From assembly GCF_010993745.1 (NCBI RefSeq), contig NZ_WOTN01000001.1, forward strand, positions 1,429,235 through 1,493,234: a DNA stretch of 64,000 bases. Reading direction: 5' to 3'. Source of the DNA: Fodinicola acaciae. GTDB taxonomy: Bacteria > Actinomycetota > Actinomycetes > Mycobacteriales > HKI-0501. The notes below the pieces were generated by a model. That model did not search any database and had not been told where the DNA came from. It saw only the letters and a list, made by a program, of their open reading frames with translations. This document shows, piece after piece, positions 26,030 to 34,610 of the stretch. Each line of letters starts with the position of its first letter. Position 1 is the first letter of the stretch. A program made the position numbers and the translations under genes.

Positions 26030-26371
26030 ATGATGTACGGACCCCACGGCGGATTCTTCTTCCTCGGACCGCTGGTCTTCTTCGGCCTGCTCGTGCTGCT
26101 CGTGCTCTTCGTCCTGCTGGCGGTCGCGCTGATGCGCAAGCGTGGCGGTTTCGACCGCGCGCAGCTGATGGCGCAGAGGTTCGCCAACGGACCGTCCGCG
26201 ACCGCGTCGGCGGAGTCGATCCTGGCCGAGCGCTTCGCCCGCGGCGAGATCGACGCGGAGGACTACCAGACGCGCCGGTCGGTCCTGCGCGGCGAGCGTA
26301 CGCAGGAGCCGCCACCGCCACCTCCGCCCGTCGGCACCGAGAAGACCGAGCCCATCCCACCCACCTCCTGA
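26030..26371 (+). CDS. Small membrane protein with SHOCT domain
   Basis: A 113-residue protein: one strongly hydrophobic helix (residues 8-34, GPLVFFGLLVLLVLFVLLAVAL), a basic stop (MRKRGG), then a SHOCT motif near 65-85 (ILAERFARGEIDAEDYQTRRSVL) and a proline run at the end. SHOCT domains often sit at the C-terminus of membrane proteins and may help oligomerisation; the specific role is unknown. AAAGGAG lies 6 nt before the first ATG. It is convergent with the EamA transporter across a long hairpin. Confidence 0.8.
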   Translation: MMYGPHGGFFFLGPLVFFGLLVLLVLFVLLAVALMRKRGGFDRAQLMAQRFANGPSATASAESILAERFARGEIDAEDYQTRRSVLRGERTQEPPPPPPPVGTEKTEPIPPTS

Positions 26372-26374
26372 CCA

Positions 26375-26437
26375 CCGCGAGGGTGGCGTTTCGGCGGTCG
26401 ACTCGCCGACCAGCCCGCTGAGACGTCACCCTCGCGG
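26375..26437. terminator. Bidirectional terminator-like hairpin
   Basis: Inverted repeat CCGCGAGGGTGGCGT (26375-26389) / ACGTCACCCTCGCGG (26423-26437): 15-bp arms with a single G-T wobble. It encloses a smaller CGGCGGTCGACTCGCCG fold. It separates two convergent genes and overlaps the last codons of the minus-strand EamA gene. Confidence 0.65.
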
Positions 26438-27292
26438 CGCATTGTGCAGCGCCACGCCGGCGATCACCAGCACGATGCCGGCGAGCTCGGTCAGGGTCGG
26501 CACCTGATGAAGGATGGCGACGCCGATGAGCGTCGCGGTGGCCGGCAGAAGTGCCAGCATCAAAGCGAAAGTCGCGCGCGACAGCCGCGCCATCGCCAGT
26601 TGGTCGCACACGTAGGGCACCACCGACGAACAGATCCCTACGCCGACACCGGCGGCGATCAGCAATGGCGCGGAAAACGCGGCGACCGCGTCGGTCAGCC
26701 CGACCGGACTCACGATCACCAGCGCGATCAGCATCGACGCACCGAGCCGGTCGATGCCGGAAGCGCCGCCGTCGGCGGCGACACGGTGACCGAGCAGCAC
26801 GTAGAGCACGAAACCGGCGCAGTTCAGGAACGCGAACACATAGCCGAGCGGCTCACCGGCCAGCCGCACCTCGGTGAGCAACGCGACACCGCCGACGGCC
26901 AGCACCAGGGCCGCCAGGTTGCGCCACGTGCGTACGCCGGCCGCCGCCAGCAGGATCGGTCCGAGAAACTCGATCGCGCCGACGGTGCTCAGCGGCAGCC
27001 GCGCGATCGCCAGGTAGAACACCGCGTTCATCAGGCCGAGGGTCGCGCCGAGCGCGACCAACAGCAGCCGCTGCCGCCGGTCCGCGGCGACGAGTACGCG
27101 CCACGGCCGCCGCCAGACCGCGAAAACCGCGGCGGCCGCGGCGATCCGCAGCCACGCCACTCCGAGCACGCCGACGCGCGCGAACAGCAGCACGGCCATC
27201 GACGGCCCGAGGTAGTGGAAGACGGCGCTGGTGACGAAGTACGCGTGCGGCGGGATGCGTGCGGTCGTACGCTGGCCAGCGGTTGTGGTCAC
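26426..27292 (-). CDS. EamA-family transporter (RhtA-like)
   Basis: A 288-residue membrane protein with about ten short helices in two EamA halves (about 15-140 and 155-285). The second half carries GVGVGICSSVVPYVCDQLAMARL and LLPATATLIGVAILHQVPT, typical of the RhtA threonine/homoserine exporter branch. Predicted to export amino acids or related metabolites. The GTG at 27292 is chosen because homology begins near IPPHAYFVTSAVFHYLG. It is divergent from the Lrp-type regulator, a common arrangement for amino-acid exporters controlled by the neighbour. Confidence 0.85.
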   Translation of the reverse strand: MTTTAGQRTTARIPPHAYFVTSAVFHYLGPSMAVLLFARVGVLGVAWLRIAAAAAVFAVWRRPWRVLVAADRRQRLLLVALGATLGLMNAVFYLAIARLPLSTVGAIEFLGPILLAAAGVRTWRNLAALVLAVGGVALLTEVRLAGEPLGYVFAFLNCAGFVLYVLLGHRVAADGGASGIDRLGASMLIALVIVSPVGLTDAVAAFSAPLLIAAGVGVGICSSVVPYVCDQLAMARLSRATFALMLALLPATATLIGVAILHQVPTLTELAGIVLVIAGVALHNAPRG

Positions 27293-27354
27293 CCCACCAT
27301 GGTCGAAGGCTACGACGACTGTGTGAATGGCACTTTCCAGGTCAGGAGCGCGAC

Positions 27355-27849
27355 ATGGCGTCAACCCGAGCGGCCAGGCCGGCGATCGGCATTGCGAACG
27401 GAAAGCCACTGCTGGACGAGGTCAACCTCCGGCTGCTCGCCGAGCTGCGCGACGACCCGCGGCTGAGCATGTCCGAGCTCGCCCGCCGGGTCGGCATGTC
27501 GCCGCCGGCGGTGACCGAGCGGGTCGGCCGGCTGGAACAGGCCGGCGTCATCCGCGGCTATCGCCTCGAGATCGACCCGGCGGCGATCGGCCTGCCGGTG
27601 TCGGCGTGGGTCCGCGTGCGGCCGGGACCCGGCCAGCTGCACCGCGTCGCCGAGGTCGTCAGGCGTACGCCGCAGGTCACCGAGTGCCACCGGATCACCG
27701 GCGACGACTGCTTCCTGCTGCACGTCTTCGTGGCGGCCGTGCCGGACCTGGAGGACGTGCTCGACGAGATCCGCCAGTACGGCACGACCACCACGGCCGT
27801 CGTCGTCTCGACGCCCGTGGAGCCGCGACCTCTCCCGCTGTCTTCTTAG
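27355..27849 (+). CDS. Lrp/AsnC-family transcriptional regulator
   Basis: A 164-residue protein. The HTH is at about 25-70 (LLAELRDDPRLSMSELARRVGMSPPAVTERV), followed by a RAM (ligand-binding) domain (VSAWVRVRPGPGQLHRV, TECHRITGDDCFLLHVFV). Lrp proteins sense amino acids and form octamers or dimers. CAGGAG lies 6 nt before the ATG. The divergent EamA exporter is the probable target. The stop codon is followed directly by a repeat-family copy. Confidence 0.9.
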   Translation: MASTRAARPAIGIANGKPLLDEVNLRLLAELRDDPRLSMSELARRVGMSPPAVTERVGRLEQAGVIRGYRLEIDPAAIGLPVSAWVRVRPGPGQLHRVAEVVRRTPQVTECHRITGDDCFLLHVFVAAVPDLEDVLDEIRQYGTTTTAVVVSTPVEPRPLPLSS

Positions 27850-28143
27850 CTTGAGTTTTAACCTCTGGGTTGGTGAGCCACTGGGCGCTCGACGGCTGGC
27901 CTCCCCTGCTCTCAGAGCCGCCCATCCGGGTCATCGTCCGGCAACGCAGCGACCGGGTGGTGTCCTTCCAGCCATCGGCTGCGCGGACCGGCGCCGAAGG
28001 TGTCAAGGCGTCCCAGTAGATGGCGAAAAGGTCCACCACATGGGATCCAGGCGTGTGTAGGTATTCTCCGGTCGGGCCGTCTCACCTGCATGGTTGGCCA
28101 CAGCAGCCACACCAGCACCACCACCAGGTCCACGGATCGAGGC
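27850..28143. repeat. Repeat element copy 2 (fills the intergenic gap)
   Basis: Non-coding. 27850-28060 matches 10374-10607 at about four bases in five, for example CTCTCAGAGCCGCCCATCCG against CTCCCAGAGCTGCCCATCCG. From about 28063 it resumes with the part found at 10819-10875 (GGCCGTCTCAC, GCATGGTTGGCCAC), so copy 1 has about 210 bp that copy 2 lacks. The 21-bp inverted ends of copy 1 are absent here. Base changes do not favour third codon positions in either open frame, so I read it as non-coding. Confidence 0.6.
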
Positions 28144-29115
28144 TTAGGGCTCGGTCGGGCCCTCCGGACTCGAGCCGCCGATCTGCGCGCCCTTCGCGGT
28201 GATGGCGTCGATCCGTGCCAGCGTGTCGGCGTCGAGCCGTACGTCCGCGGCACCGATCGCGTCGGTGATGTGGTCGGCGTTGCGGGTGCCGATGATCGCC
28301 ACCTGTACGGCCGGATTGGCCAGCGTCCACGCGGTCGCCAGCTGCGTCAGCGTGACCTCCAGCTCGGTGGCCACCTTCGCCAGCTCGTCGACGACGGCCA
28401 GGTTGGCGACGAACTTGTCGTCCTTGAAGGCCGGATGCCGCGAACGCCAGTCGTCGGAGGAAAATGTCGTCGACGCGTTGAGCGCGCCGGTCAGCAGGCC
28501 GTGCCCGAGCGGACCGTAGACCAGGACGCCGATGTCGTTTTCCCTGGCGTACGGCAAAATGTCGGCCTCGGCGGTCCGGCGAAACAGGTGATACGGCGGC
28601 TGCAGTGTCTCGACCGGCAGCGTCTCGCCGAAGGCGGCCATCTGCGCGGCGTCGTAGTTGGACACGCCGACGTGCTTGATTTTTCCTTCGTCCACCAGCT
28701 CTTTCAGCGCCCCGGCCGTCTCCTCGAACGGCGTTTTCGGGTCCGGCCAGTGCACCTGGTAGAGGTCGATCGCCTCGACGCCGAGGTTGGTCAGGCTCTG
28801 CTCGACACCCGCGCGCAGAAACTCCGGGCTGGAGTCACGGGTGCGACCGGTCTCGGTCTTGCGTACGCCCCCTTTGGTCGCCAGCACGACCGAGTCGCGC
28901 ACGTCGTGCAGAGCCTTGCCGAGAATCCGTTCGGATGCACCGAAACCGTACGCCTGCGCGGTGTCGAAGAAGTTGATGCCGCGGTCGTAGGCGGCACGGA
29001 TCGCCGCGATCGCGGTCTGCTCCTCGAAGGCACCCCAGTCGCCGCCGAGCTGCCATGTCCCGAAGGCGATCGGCGACACCGGGAGGCCGGTCCGGCCAAG
29101 CGTGACCCGCTGCAT
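28144..29115 (-). CDS. Aldo/keto reductase
   Basis: A 323-residue AKR with the catalytic tetrad in order: Asp in FFDTAQAYGFG, Tyr in the same motif, Lys in VLATKGG, His in YQVHWPD. A C-terminal NADP-binding segment (AIIGTRNADHI) is present. It resembles the general-stress AKRs (YhdN-like). It is 113 bp from, and divergent to, the LysR regulator that probably controls it. AAAGGAA lies 11 nt upstream of the ATG. Distinct from the AKR near 19.5 kb. Substrate unknown. Confidence 0.9.
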   Translation of the reverse strand: MQRVTLGRTGLPVSPIAFGTWQLGGDWGAFEEQTAIAAIRAAYDRGINFFDTAQAYGFGASERILGKALHDVRDSVVLATKGGVRKTETGRTRDSSPEFLRAGVEQSLTNLGVEAIDLYQVHWPDPKTPFEETAGALKELVDEGKIKHVGVSNYDAAQMAAFGETLPVETLQPPYHLFRRTAEADILPYARENDIGVLVYGPLGHGLLTGALNASTTFSSDDWRSRHPAFKDDKFVANLAVVDELAKVATELEVTLTQLATAWTLANPAVQVAIIGTRNADHITDAIGAADVRLDADTLARIDAITAKGAQIGGSSPEGPTEP

Positions 29116-29228
29116 AGAACACCAGTTCCTTTCAGCACAATGTCGGATCTTTACCCCATCCTCACCGGAGCACACCGCCGGCGTCCAACAGCGAAACGTG
29201 CACACACTCAGCAGCTAGAGTGATGAAC

Positions 29229-30131
29229 GTGGAACTGCGACACCTCGAATACTTCGTCACGGTGGCGGAGGAGCGACATTTCACCCGCGCCGCGGCACGC
29301 CTGCACATCGCACAGTCGGGGCTGTCCGCCTCGATCCGGTCGCTCGAGCAGGAGCTGGGCGCGCCGCTGTTCACCAGGTCGACGCGGCGTGTGGAGCTGA
29401 CCGACGCCGGTCGTGCGCTGCTGGGCGAGGCCAGGCGTACGCTCGACGGCGCCGCGGCCGCCAAGGACGCGGTTGCCGCCGTGCGTGGTCTCCTGCGTGG
29501 CACGCTCGCGGTCGGCACCGAGCAGTGTCTGGGCGCGCCGGACGTGCCGGCCACGCTCGCCGCGTTCCGGTTGCGCCATCCGGGCGTACGCGTCGAGTTG
29601 CTGCAGGACGGCTCGGCGAGCCTGATCGACAAGGTGCGCCAAGGTCAGCTCGACGTGGCTTTCGTGGCCGTGGACGGCATCGGCGACACGCCGGGCCTGC
29701 TGCCGATGATGGTCCGGCCGATGGTGGTGCTCTGCCATCCGTCGCACTGGCTGGCTGGACAGTCCACAGTGGACCTCGCGGCCATCGCGGCCGAGGTTTT
29801 CATCGACTTCCCGGCAAACTGGGCCGTACGCGCGATGGCCGACGCGGCCTTCGCCAGGGCCGGCCTGCGCCGCAAGGTCGGCCTGCAGGTCAACGACGTC
29901 CACACGCAGCTCGATCTGCTCGGCCACGGCCTCGGGATCGCGGTCGTACCGGAGCCGATCGCCGGCAAGCCGCAGGCCGCCAGCCTGCGCCGGATCGCGC
30001 TGGAAGGCCAGCCGATGCGCTGGCACGTCTGCGCCGCGATCCCGCCGGACGGCCGGCCGACGCCGGCCGCGCGCGCTTTGCTCGACCAGATCCCTCAGCT
30101 CACTCTGGACACCACACCGGCGCTTTCCTGA
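29229..30131 (+). CDS. LysR-family transcriptional regulator
   Basis: A 300-residue regulator with the LysR winged HTH at residues 1-60 (HLEYFVTVAEERHFTRAAARLHIAQSGLSASI) and a two-lobed effector domain (about 88-295). The GTG at 29229 gives the classic V-ELRHLEYF start and lies exactly 7 nt after a TAGAGT -10 box (29216-29221), so leaderless translation is probable. An ATG two codons upstream is the alternative. Divergent from the AKR gene, its likely target. Its last 37 bp overlap the convergent membrane-protein gene. Confidence 0.88.
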   Translation: MELRHLEYFVTVAEERHFTRAAARLHIAQSGLSASIRSLEQELGAPLFTRSTRRVELTDAGRALLGEARRTLDGAAAAKDAVAAVRGLLRGTLAVGTEQCLGAPDVPATLAAFRLRHPGVRVELLQDGSASLIDKVRQGQLDVAFVAVDGIGDTPGLLPMMVRPMVVLCHPSHWLAGQSTVDLAAIAAEVFIDFPANWAVRAMADAAFARAGLRRKVGLQVNDVHTQLDLLGHGLGIAVVPEPIAGKPQAASLRRIALEGQPMRWHVCAAIPPDGRPTPAARALLDQIPQLTLDTTPALS

Positions 30132-30718
30132 CGGAGTCGCCGTGATCGCCAGACCGGATACGCGATCACCACGATCAGCTCGAACAATGGTGACGGAAAA
30201 CCCAGCCGCAACCCCAAAACAAGGTCAGCGACGACGACAGCGATGCACGCGGCGAACATCCATTGTGGAGCAGGCGGCAGCCTTCTGGCGTCGCTCCACG
30301 GCGTCCTCTTCCACGGTTTCGCCACCGACATCCACGCCTGCAGGCCGAGTGCCGAGGCCATCAGCGCGGCGGCACCCATGCTCAGCGGGGTGGCGTCCGG
30401 ATCGAGGAAGAAGACGCCGATCGTCAGCTGGACCACGCTGATCGACGCTTTCGCGAGGACCCACCAATAGCGGAAATAGCCCCACATCGTCAACGCCGAC
30501 AGCATGAATCCAGTGAACGCCGACGCGTTGGCCAGCACGGCGAGCAGCTGCTTGTCGAGCAACCGCGCGAAATGTACGGCCGCGTCGTGCCAGACCCGGT
30601 TGCTCATCGCGAAAACCATCAGCGTGAGCAGCACCAGGGCCTGGCTCATCCAACCAACCGACGCCACGATGTGCAGCCACACCAGCAGGTTGCGGCCGAC
30701 CTGAGAGCTTCGTTTCAT
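30095..30718 (-). CDS. DUF2269-like integral membrane protein
   Basis: A 207-residue protein with about five helices (LLVWLHIVASVGWMSQALVLLTL at the N-terminus, then VLANASAFTGFMLSALTMWG, and so on). It resembles the DUF2269 family. The early His (WLHI) could be a ligand site, but nothing is established. The ATG overlaps the cydC stop as ATGA, so it is the last gene of the cyd operon. A role near the oxidase or its assembly is suggested only by position. Confidence 0.7.
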   Translation of the reverse strand: MKRSSQVGRNLLVWLHIVASVGWMSQALVLLTLMVFAMSNRVWHDAAVHFARLLDKQLLAVLANASAFTGFMLSALTMWGYFRYWWVLAKASISVVQLTIGVFFLDPDATPLSMGAAALMASALGLQAWMSVAKPWKRTPWSDARRLPPAPQWMFAACIAVVVADLVLGLRLGFPSPLFELIVVIAYPVWRSRRLRQESAGVVSRVS

Positions 30719-32289
30719 GCCACCATCAGTTCCGCGTTCCAGAGGTCTCGGTAAGGTCCCGGCCGGCGGGTCAGCTCGGTGTGCGAGCCACGCTGGACGA
30801 TCCGGCCGCGGTCCAGCACCACGATGTCGTCCACATCGGACAGTGCGGCGAGCCGGTGCGTGACGAGGACGGTCGTACGACCGGCACGTGTCGCCAGGAT
30901 CTCGGTCAGGACCTGGTCAGCCATGACCGTGTCCAGACCTTCGGTCGGTTCGTCCAACAACAGCACGTCGGCATCTGCCAGCAAAGCACGCGCGAGCAGC
31001 AGGCGTTGGCGTTCGCCACCGGAAAGACCATCGATCGACGCATCGAGCGCGTGGTCGCCGCAATGGCTCGTGGCCATGGCGTCGGCGATCGCGTCGTCGG
31101 TCGCCGACGGTCGCGCCAGCAGCAGGTTTTTCCGAATGGTCGCGCGGAAAAGGTGCGCGTCCTGCGTCAACGCCCGGGTCTCCGGAAGGCGTACGACGCC
31201 GCTGTCCGGCTCCACCAACCCAGCGATGACGCCGAGCAGCGTACTCTTGCCGGCTCCGCTGGCACCGACGATCGCCACCGATCGTCCGTGCTCGACGCAT
31301 AGAGAGACACCATCGAGCGCCGGCGTGGGACCAAAACTCAGGCGTACGTCTCGCAGCGTGATCGTGCCTGCCGTCATCAGATGCGGTTTTGGTTGCTGTG
31401 CCGGCAGATCCAGCGCGGCTCGTACGCGCGTGAACGCCGGCCACAGCTCGACCAGCCGCGCCGCCGCCTCCGCCAGCGGAAGGATTGGCTCGAACGCTGC
31501 CAAACTCGTGAGAGCCACGACCGCGATGACCACGCTGCTCGCGCCGGACTGAGTCGCTGTCAACGTGACGGCGGCCGCGGTCGCGCCTTGCACCAAGACG
31601 CCACAGCCGACGAGCGCCGAACCGAGCCGACCAGCCAAGCGCTCCTGCCGCGCGAGGCTCCGCGCCGCAGCGTCCGCCTTGGCAACCGCGACATCGACAG
31701 CGCCAAACGCCACCAGGTCCTGGTGGCCATCGACCAGATCCAGGCTGCGTACGGCCAGGTCGGCGCGCAGCTCCGCCAGCCGCGCATCCAGCTTTCGGGT
31801 GACAAGAGCGCCAATCGCCGGCAGCAGCACAGCTGCGACCAGCAGACCAGCCAGCAACCAGCTCGCCGTGACCGGCAGGACGAGTGCACAGATCGTCAGC
31901 GCCACGCTGCCAACCGACACAGCCACCACGGCCGGCAATGCGCACCTCAGCAACAGGTCCTGCACACTGTCCACATCGGACACCATCCGCGACAGCGCGT
32001 CGCCGTCGCTCAGGTTCGCGCGCCGGCGCACCAGCGCTGCGTAGATCCTCGACCTTAGCCGAGCCACCGCGCGAAGGGTCACGTCATGCCCGGAAAGCCT
32101 TTCCGCGTAACGAAAGGTGCCACGGAAGATGGCAAACGCGCGTACACCGACGATCGCCAGTCCGAGCGCGGCGATCGACGGCTGCTCGGCGGCACGCGCG
32201 ATCAGCCACGCGGCCGTCGCCGTCAGCCCGATGCCGCACACCTCCGCCAGCGTGCCGGTCGCCACGGCCAACGCCAACCGTGCTTTCAT
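30715..32289 (-). CDS. cydC: ABC exporter subunit CydC (cytochrome bd assembly)
   Basis: A 524-residue half-transporter with an N-terminal six-helix transmembrane domain (about 1-290) and a C-terminal ABC ATPase: Walker A VGASGAGKST, LSGGERQR and DADVLLLDEPTEG. In E. coli CydDC exports glutathione/cysteine to the periplasm and binds heme, supporting cytochrome bd assembly. It is shorter than the usual 570-580 residues. It overlaps cydD by 4 bp upstream and the DUF2269 gene by 4 bp downstream. Confidence 0.85.
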   Translation of the reverse strand: MKARLALAVATGTLAEVCGIGLTATAAWLIARAAEQPSIAALGLAIVGVRAFAIFRGTFRYAERLSGHDVTLRAVARLRSRIYAALVRRRANLSDGDALSRMVSDVDSVQDLLLRCALPAVVAVSVGSVALTICALVLPVTASWLLAGLLVAAVLLPAIGALVTRKLDARLAELRADLAVRSLDLVDGHQDLVAFGAVDVAVAKADAAARSLARQERLAGRLGSALVGCGVLVQGATAAAVTLTATQSGASSVVIAVVALTSLAAFEPILPLAEAAARLVELWPAFTRVRAALDLPAQQPKPHLMTAGTITLRDVRLSFGPTPALDGVSLCVEHGRSVAIVGASGAGKSTLLGVIAGLVEPDSGVVRLPETRALTQDAHLFRATIRKNLLLARPSATDDAIADAMATSHCGDHALDASIDGLSGGERQRLLLARALLADADVLLLDEPTEGLDTVMADQVLTEILATRAGRTTVLVTHRLAALSDVDDIVVLDRGRIVQRGSHTELTRRPGPYRDLWNAELMVA

Positions 32290-33836
32290 GCCGCCACCTC
32301 CGCCGGCACTTCGACGCGTCCGTCGCGCAGGCGGATCACGCGATCGGCGGCTGCCAGCATCGCCGGCCGATGTGCCACCATCACGGCCGTACGGCCGCGC
32401 AGCAGCCGTTGTGCCGAGTCCACGATCAGTCCTTCGCTGAGCAGATCGAGGCGTGCGGTCGGCTCGTCCAGCAACACAATCGCCGCGTCACGCAGAAAAG
32501 CTCGCGCCAACGCCACTCGCTGCCGCTGCCCTGCCGACAGTTCTTCCGGTTGTTTGTCGAGAAACTCGTCAGCAGATGCGGCGCGCGCGGCGGCCAGGAC
32601 ATCACCGGTCGACCCCAGCCGGATGTTTTCCTCGACGGATCCGGCGAAAAGATGCGGACGCTGCGGGACCCAGGCCAGCTGTCGTCGCCACGCCGGCAGG
32701 TCGAGGTCGGCCAGGTCGATGCCGTCAACCAGGACGCGACCGCTCTCCGGCCGTACGAAACCAAGCAGCAGATGCAAAAGCGTCGACTTTCCGGCGCCGC
32801 TCGGCCCGACGATCGCCAGCCGCTCCCCCGGCCGGATCGTCAGCGACACCCGGTCCAGCGCCGGCTCGGCACGACCCGGAAAGCGTACCGTGACCTCCTC
32901 CAGCCGGATCTCGCCAGCATCGACGAGCCGATCGCCGTGAGACCTTTCCTCCGTGCGGTCCAGGATCTCGTACGCCTGCTCCGCGACCGCCAAGCCTTCG
33001 GCACCGGCGTGAAAGCGCGTGCCAAGCGCGCGTATCGGCAGAAACGCTTCTGGCGTCAGCAAAAGTACGATCAGGCCGGTCGTCAGGCCGATGCTGCCGT
33101 CCAGCAGCCGGAGTCCGATCGGCACGGCGACCAGCGCGACGGACAACGCGCACACCAGCTCGATGACAAATCCCGACAGAAACGCCACACGCAGCGCGCT
33201 CATCGTCGCTTTTCGGTGCGCGTCAGCCATTTCCCTGATGACATTGGCCTGATGCTCGGTCCTGCGGAACACGCGCAAGGTCGAGAGGCCGGAGAGTACG
33301 TCACGGAAGTGACCGCCGAGGTGCTGGAGATGATCCCACTGCCGTCGGGTGACATCGCGCGTACGCATTCCGACGAGCGCACCGAAAATCGGGACGAGCG
33401 GCAGCGTGATCAACACGATCGCCGCGGACAGCGGATCGGCGAAGCCAATGCGTGCCAGCACGATCACCGGAACGACGGTCGCGGCGGCGAGCTGCGGCAG
33501 ATAGCCGCCGACGTACGGATCGAGGGCGTCCAGTCCGCGGCCGACGAGCGTTCCGAAAGCTCCGCCGTCCGATCCGCCGGCTCGCCGGAACAGCGACCTG
33601 CGGAGCTTTTCCTTGGCGACAACGGCTTCCCGCCGAGCGACCTGCGCGGTGATCCAGCCGACCGCCGCACGGCCTGCGACCGCGGCGATGAGCCACGGAA
33701 TCCACGACACCTCGCGCTCGGCGATCGTACGCGCCAGCAAATCCGCCTGCGCGACGATCAGCAACGCCTGAAGCACAGCCAGTCCGCGCAGGATCAAGAG
33801 CCCGCGTCGTGACATCAGCGCCTTTCGCCGGTTCAC
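32286..33836 (-). CDS. cydD: ABC exporter subunit CydD (cytochrome bd assembly)
   Basis: A 516-residue half-transporter: transmembrane domain (about 1-300, beginning LILRGLAVLQALLIVAQADLLA) and ABC ATPase with VGPSGAGKST, LSAGQRQR and AIVLLDEPTARLD. The GTG start overlaps the cydB stop (GTGA); an ATG seven codons in is the alternative. It pairs with CydC. Order cydA-cydB-cydD-cydC is usual in actinobacteria. Confidence 0.87.
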   Translation of the reverse strand: MNRRKALMSRRGLLILRGLAVLQALLIVAQADLLARTIAEREVSWIPWLIAAVAGRAAVGWITAQVARREAVVAKEKLRRSLFRRAGGSDGGAFGTLVGRGLDALDPYVGGYLPQLAAATVVPVIVLARIGFADPLSAAIVLITLPLVPIFGALVGMRTRDVTRRQWDHLQHLGGHFRDVLSGLSTLRVFRRTEHQANVIREMADAHRKATMSALRVAFLSGFVIELVCALSVALVAVPIGLRLLDGSIGLTTGLIVLLLTPEAFLPIRALGTRFHAGAEGLAVAEQAYEILDRTEERSHGDRLVDAGEIRLEEVTVRFPGRAEPALDRVSLTIRPGERLAIVGPSGAGKSTLLHLLLGFVRPESGRVLVDGIDLADLDLPAWRRQLAWVPQRPHLFAGSVEENIRLGSTGDVLAAARAASADEFLDKQPEELSAGQRQRVALARAFLRDAAIVLLDEPTARLDLLSEGLIVDSAQRLLRGRTAVMVAHRPAMLAAADRVIRLRDGRVEVPAEVAA

Positions 33837-34606
33837 AGGTACGACGGTCCCGTGACACGGCCGCGAAACAGCAGCCAGACGACCAGTTGGGCGAGCAGCA
33901 GGAACGGCAGGATCAGCGCCGTGCCAGGCAAAAGGAAAGCCAGCGTCTGCGGATCAGCGGCAGAGGTGAGCAGTGGCAACCGCAGGCCGAGCACGACCCC
34001 CAAGGTGACCATGCCGGCGGCGGTGAGCAGATACGTACGCAGCTCACCGGACGGCTTGGACAGCACGCCGGCCCGCCGCCGCACCTCACCGGTCGACCGC
34101 AACGCCGCGTAGGCCAGCCCGTGCAGGCCGAACAGCGCGGCCACCGCGAGCACGACGAAAATCGTGCCCGGACCGGTCGCAAGACCGTCGCTGGTCAGCA
34201 CGCTGGCCGCGACCCAGCCCCAACTGAGTGCCAGGAGCCAGCTGCCGCCGGTCACCGCCCCGTCGCATATCCCCCACCAGGCACGCGCGTTTGTCCTGCC
34301 GCGCAGCCAAAGTCCGAGGTCGCGGAGGATCCAACCGAGCAACAGCGTGACCACCGCCGGGAACATGCCGCTGAGCAGTTTTCCTTCCAGCGACGGAAAG
34401 GCGCCGACGAGCAGGCCGGCCGCCGCGACCAACCAGACCTCGTTTGCCAAGAAGAACGGGGCGATGGTGGCGATCACCAGCCGCCGCTCGTACGCACTGC
34501 GGCCGAGGAACGGCAGCGCCATGCCGACACCGATGTCGGCGCCAGCCAGCACGAAATAGCCGAGGGTGAAAAACCCGAGTACGACGATCGCGATGATGTC
34601 CATCAT
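33833..34606 (-). CDS. cydB: Cytochrome bd oxidase subunit II (short)
   Basis: A 257-residue membrane protein, well below the 330-380 of most CydB. The N-terminal signature FVLAGADIGVGMALPFLG and NEVWLVAAAGLLVGAFP match CydB. About seven or eight helices are visible; the C-terminal part is where the missing length would be. CydB supports CydA and has no heme itself. It begins 4 bp after cydA. The frame is intact at both ends, so the short length is probably natural rather than a frameshift. Confidence 0.85.
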   Translation of the reverse strand: MMDIIAIVVLGFFTLGYFVLAGADIGVGMALPFLGRSAYERRLVIATIAPFFLANEVWLVAAAGLLVGAFPSLEGKLLSGMFPAVVTLLLGWILRDLGLWLRGRTNARAWWGICDGAVTGGSWLLALSWGWVAASVLTSDGLATGPGTIFVVLAVAALFGLHGLAYAALRSTGEVRRRAGVLSKPSGELRTYLLTAAGMVTLGVVLGLRLPLLTSAADPQTLAFLLPGTALILPFLLLAQLVVWLLFRGRVTGPSYL

Positions 34607-34610
34607 TGTC

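Noticed and set aside
27695-28039. Similar peptides encoded on the minus strand of repeat copies 1 and 2
   Set aside because: Both frames are open and look alike, but most differences fall at codon positions one and two, the opposite of protein selection.
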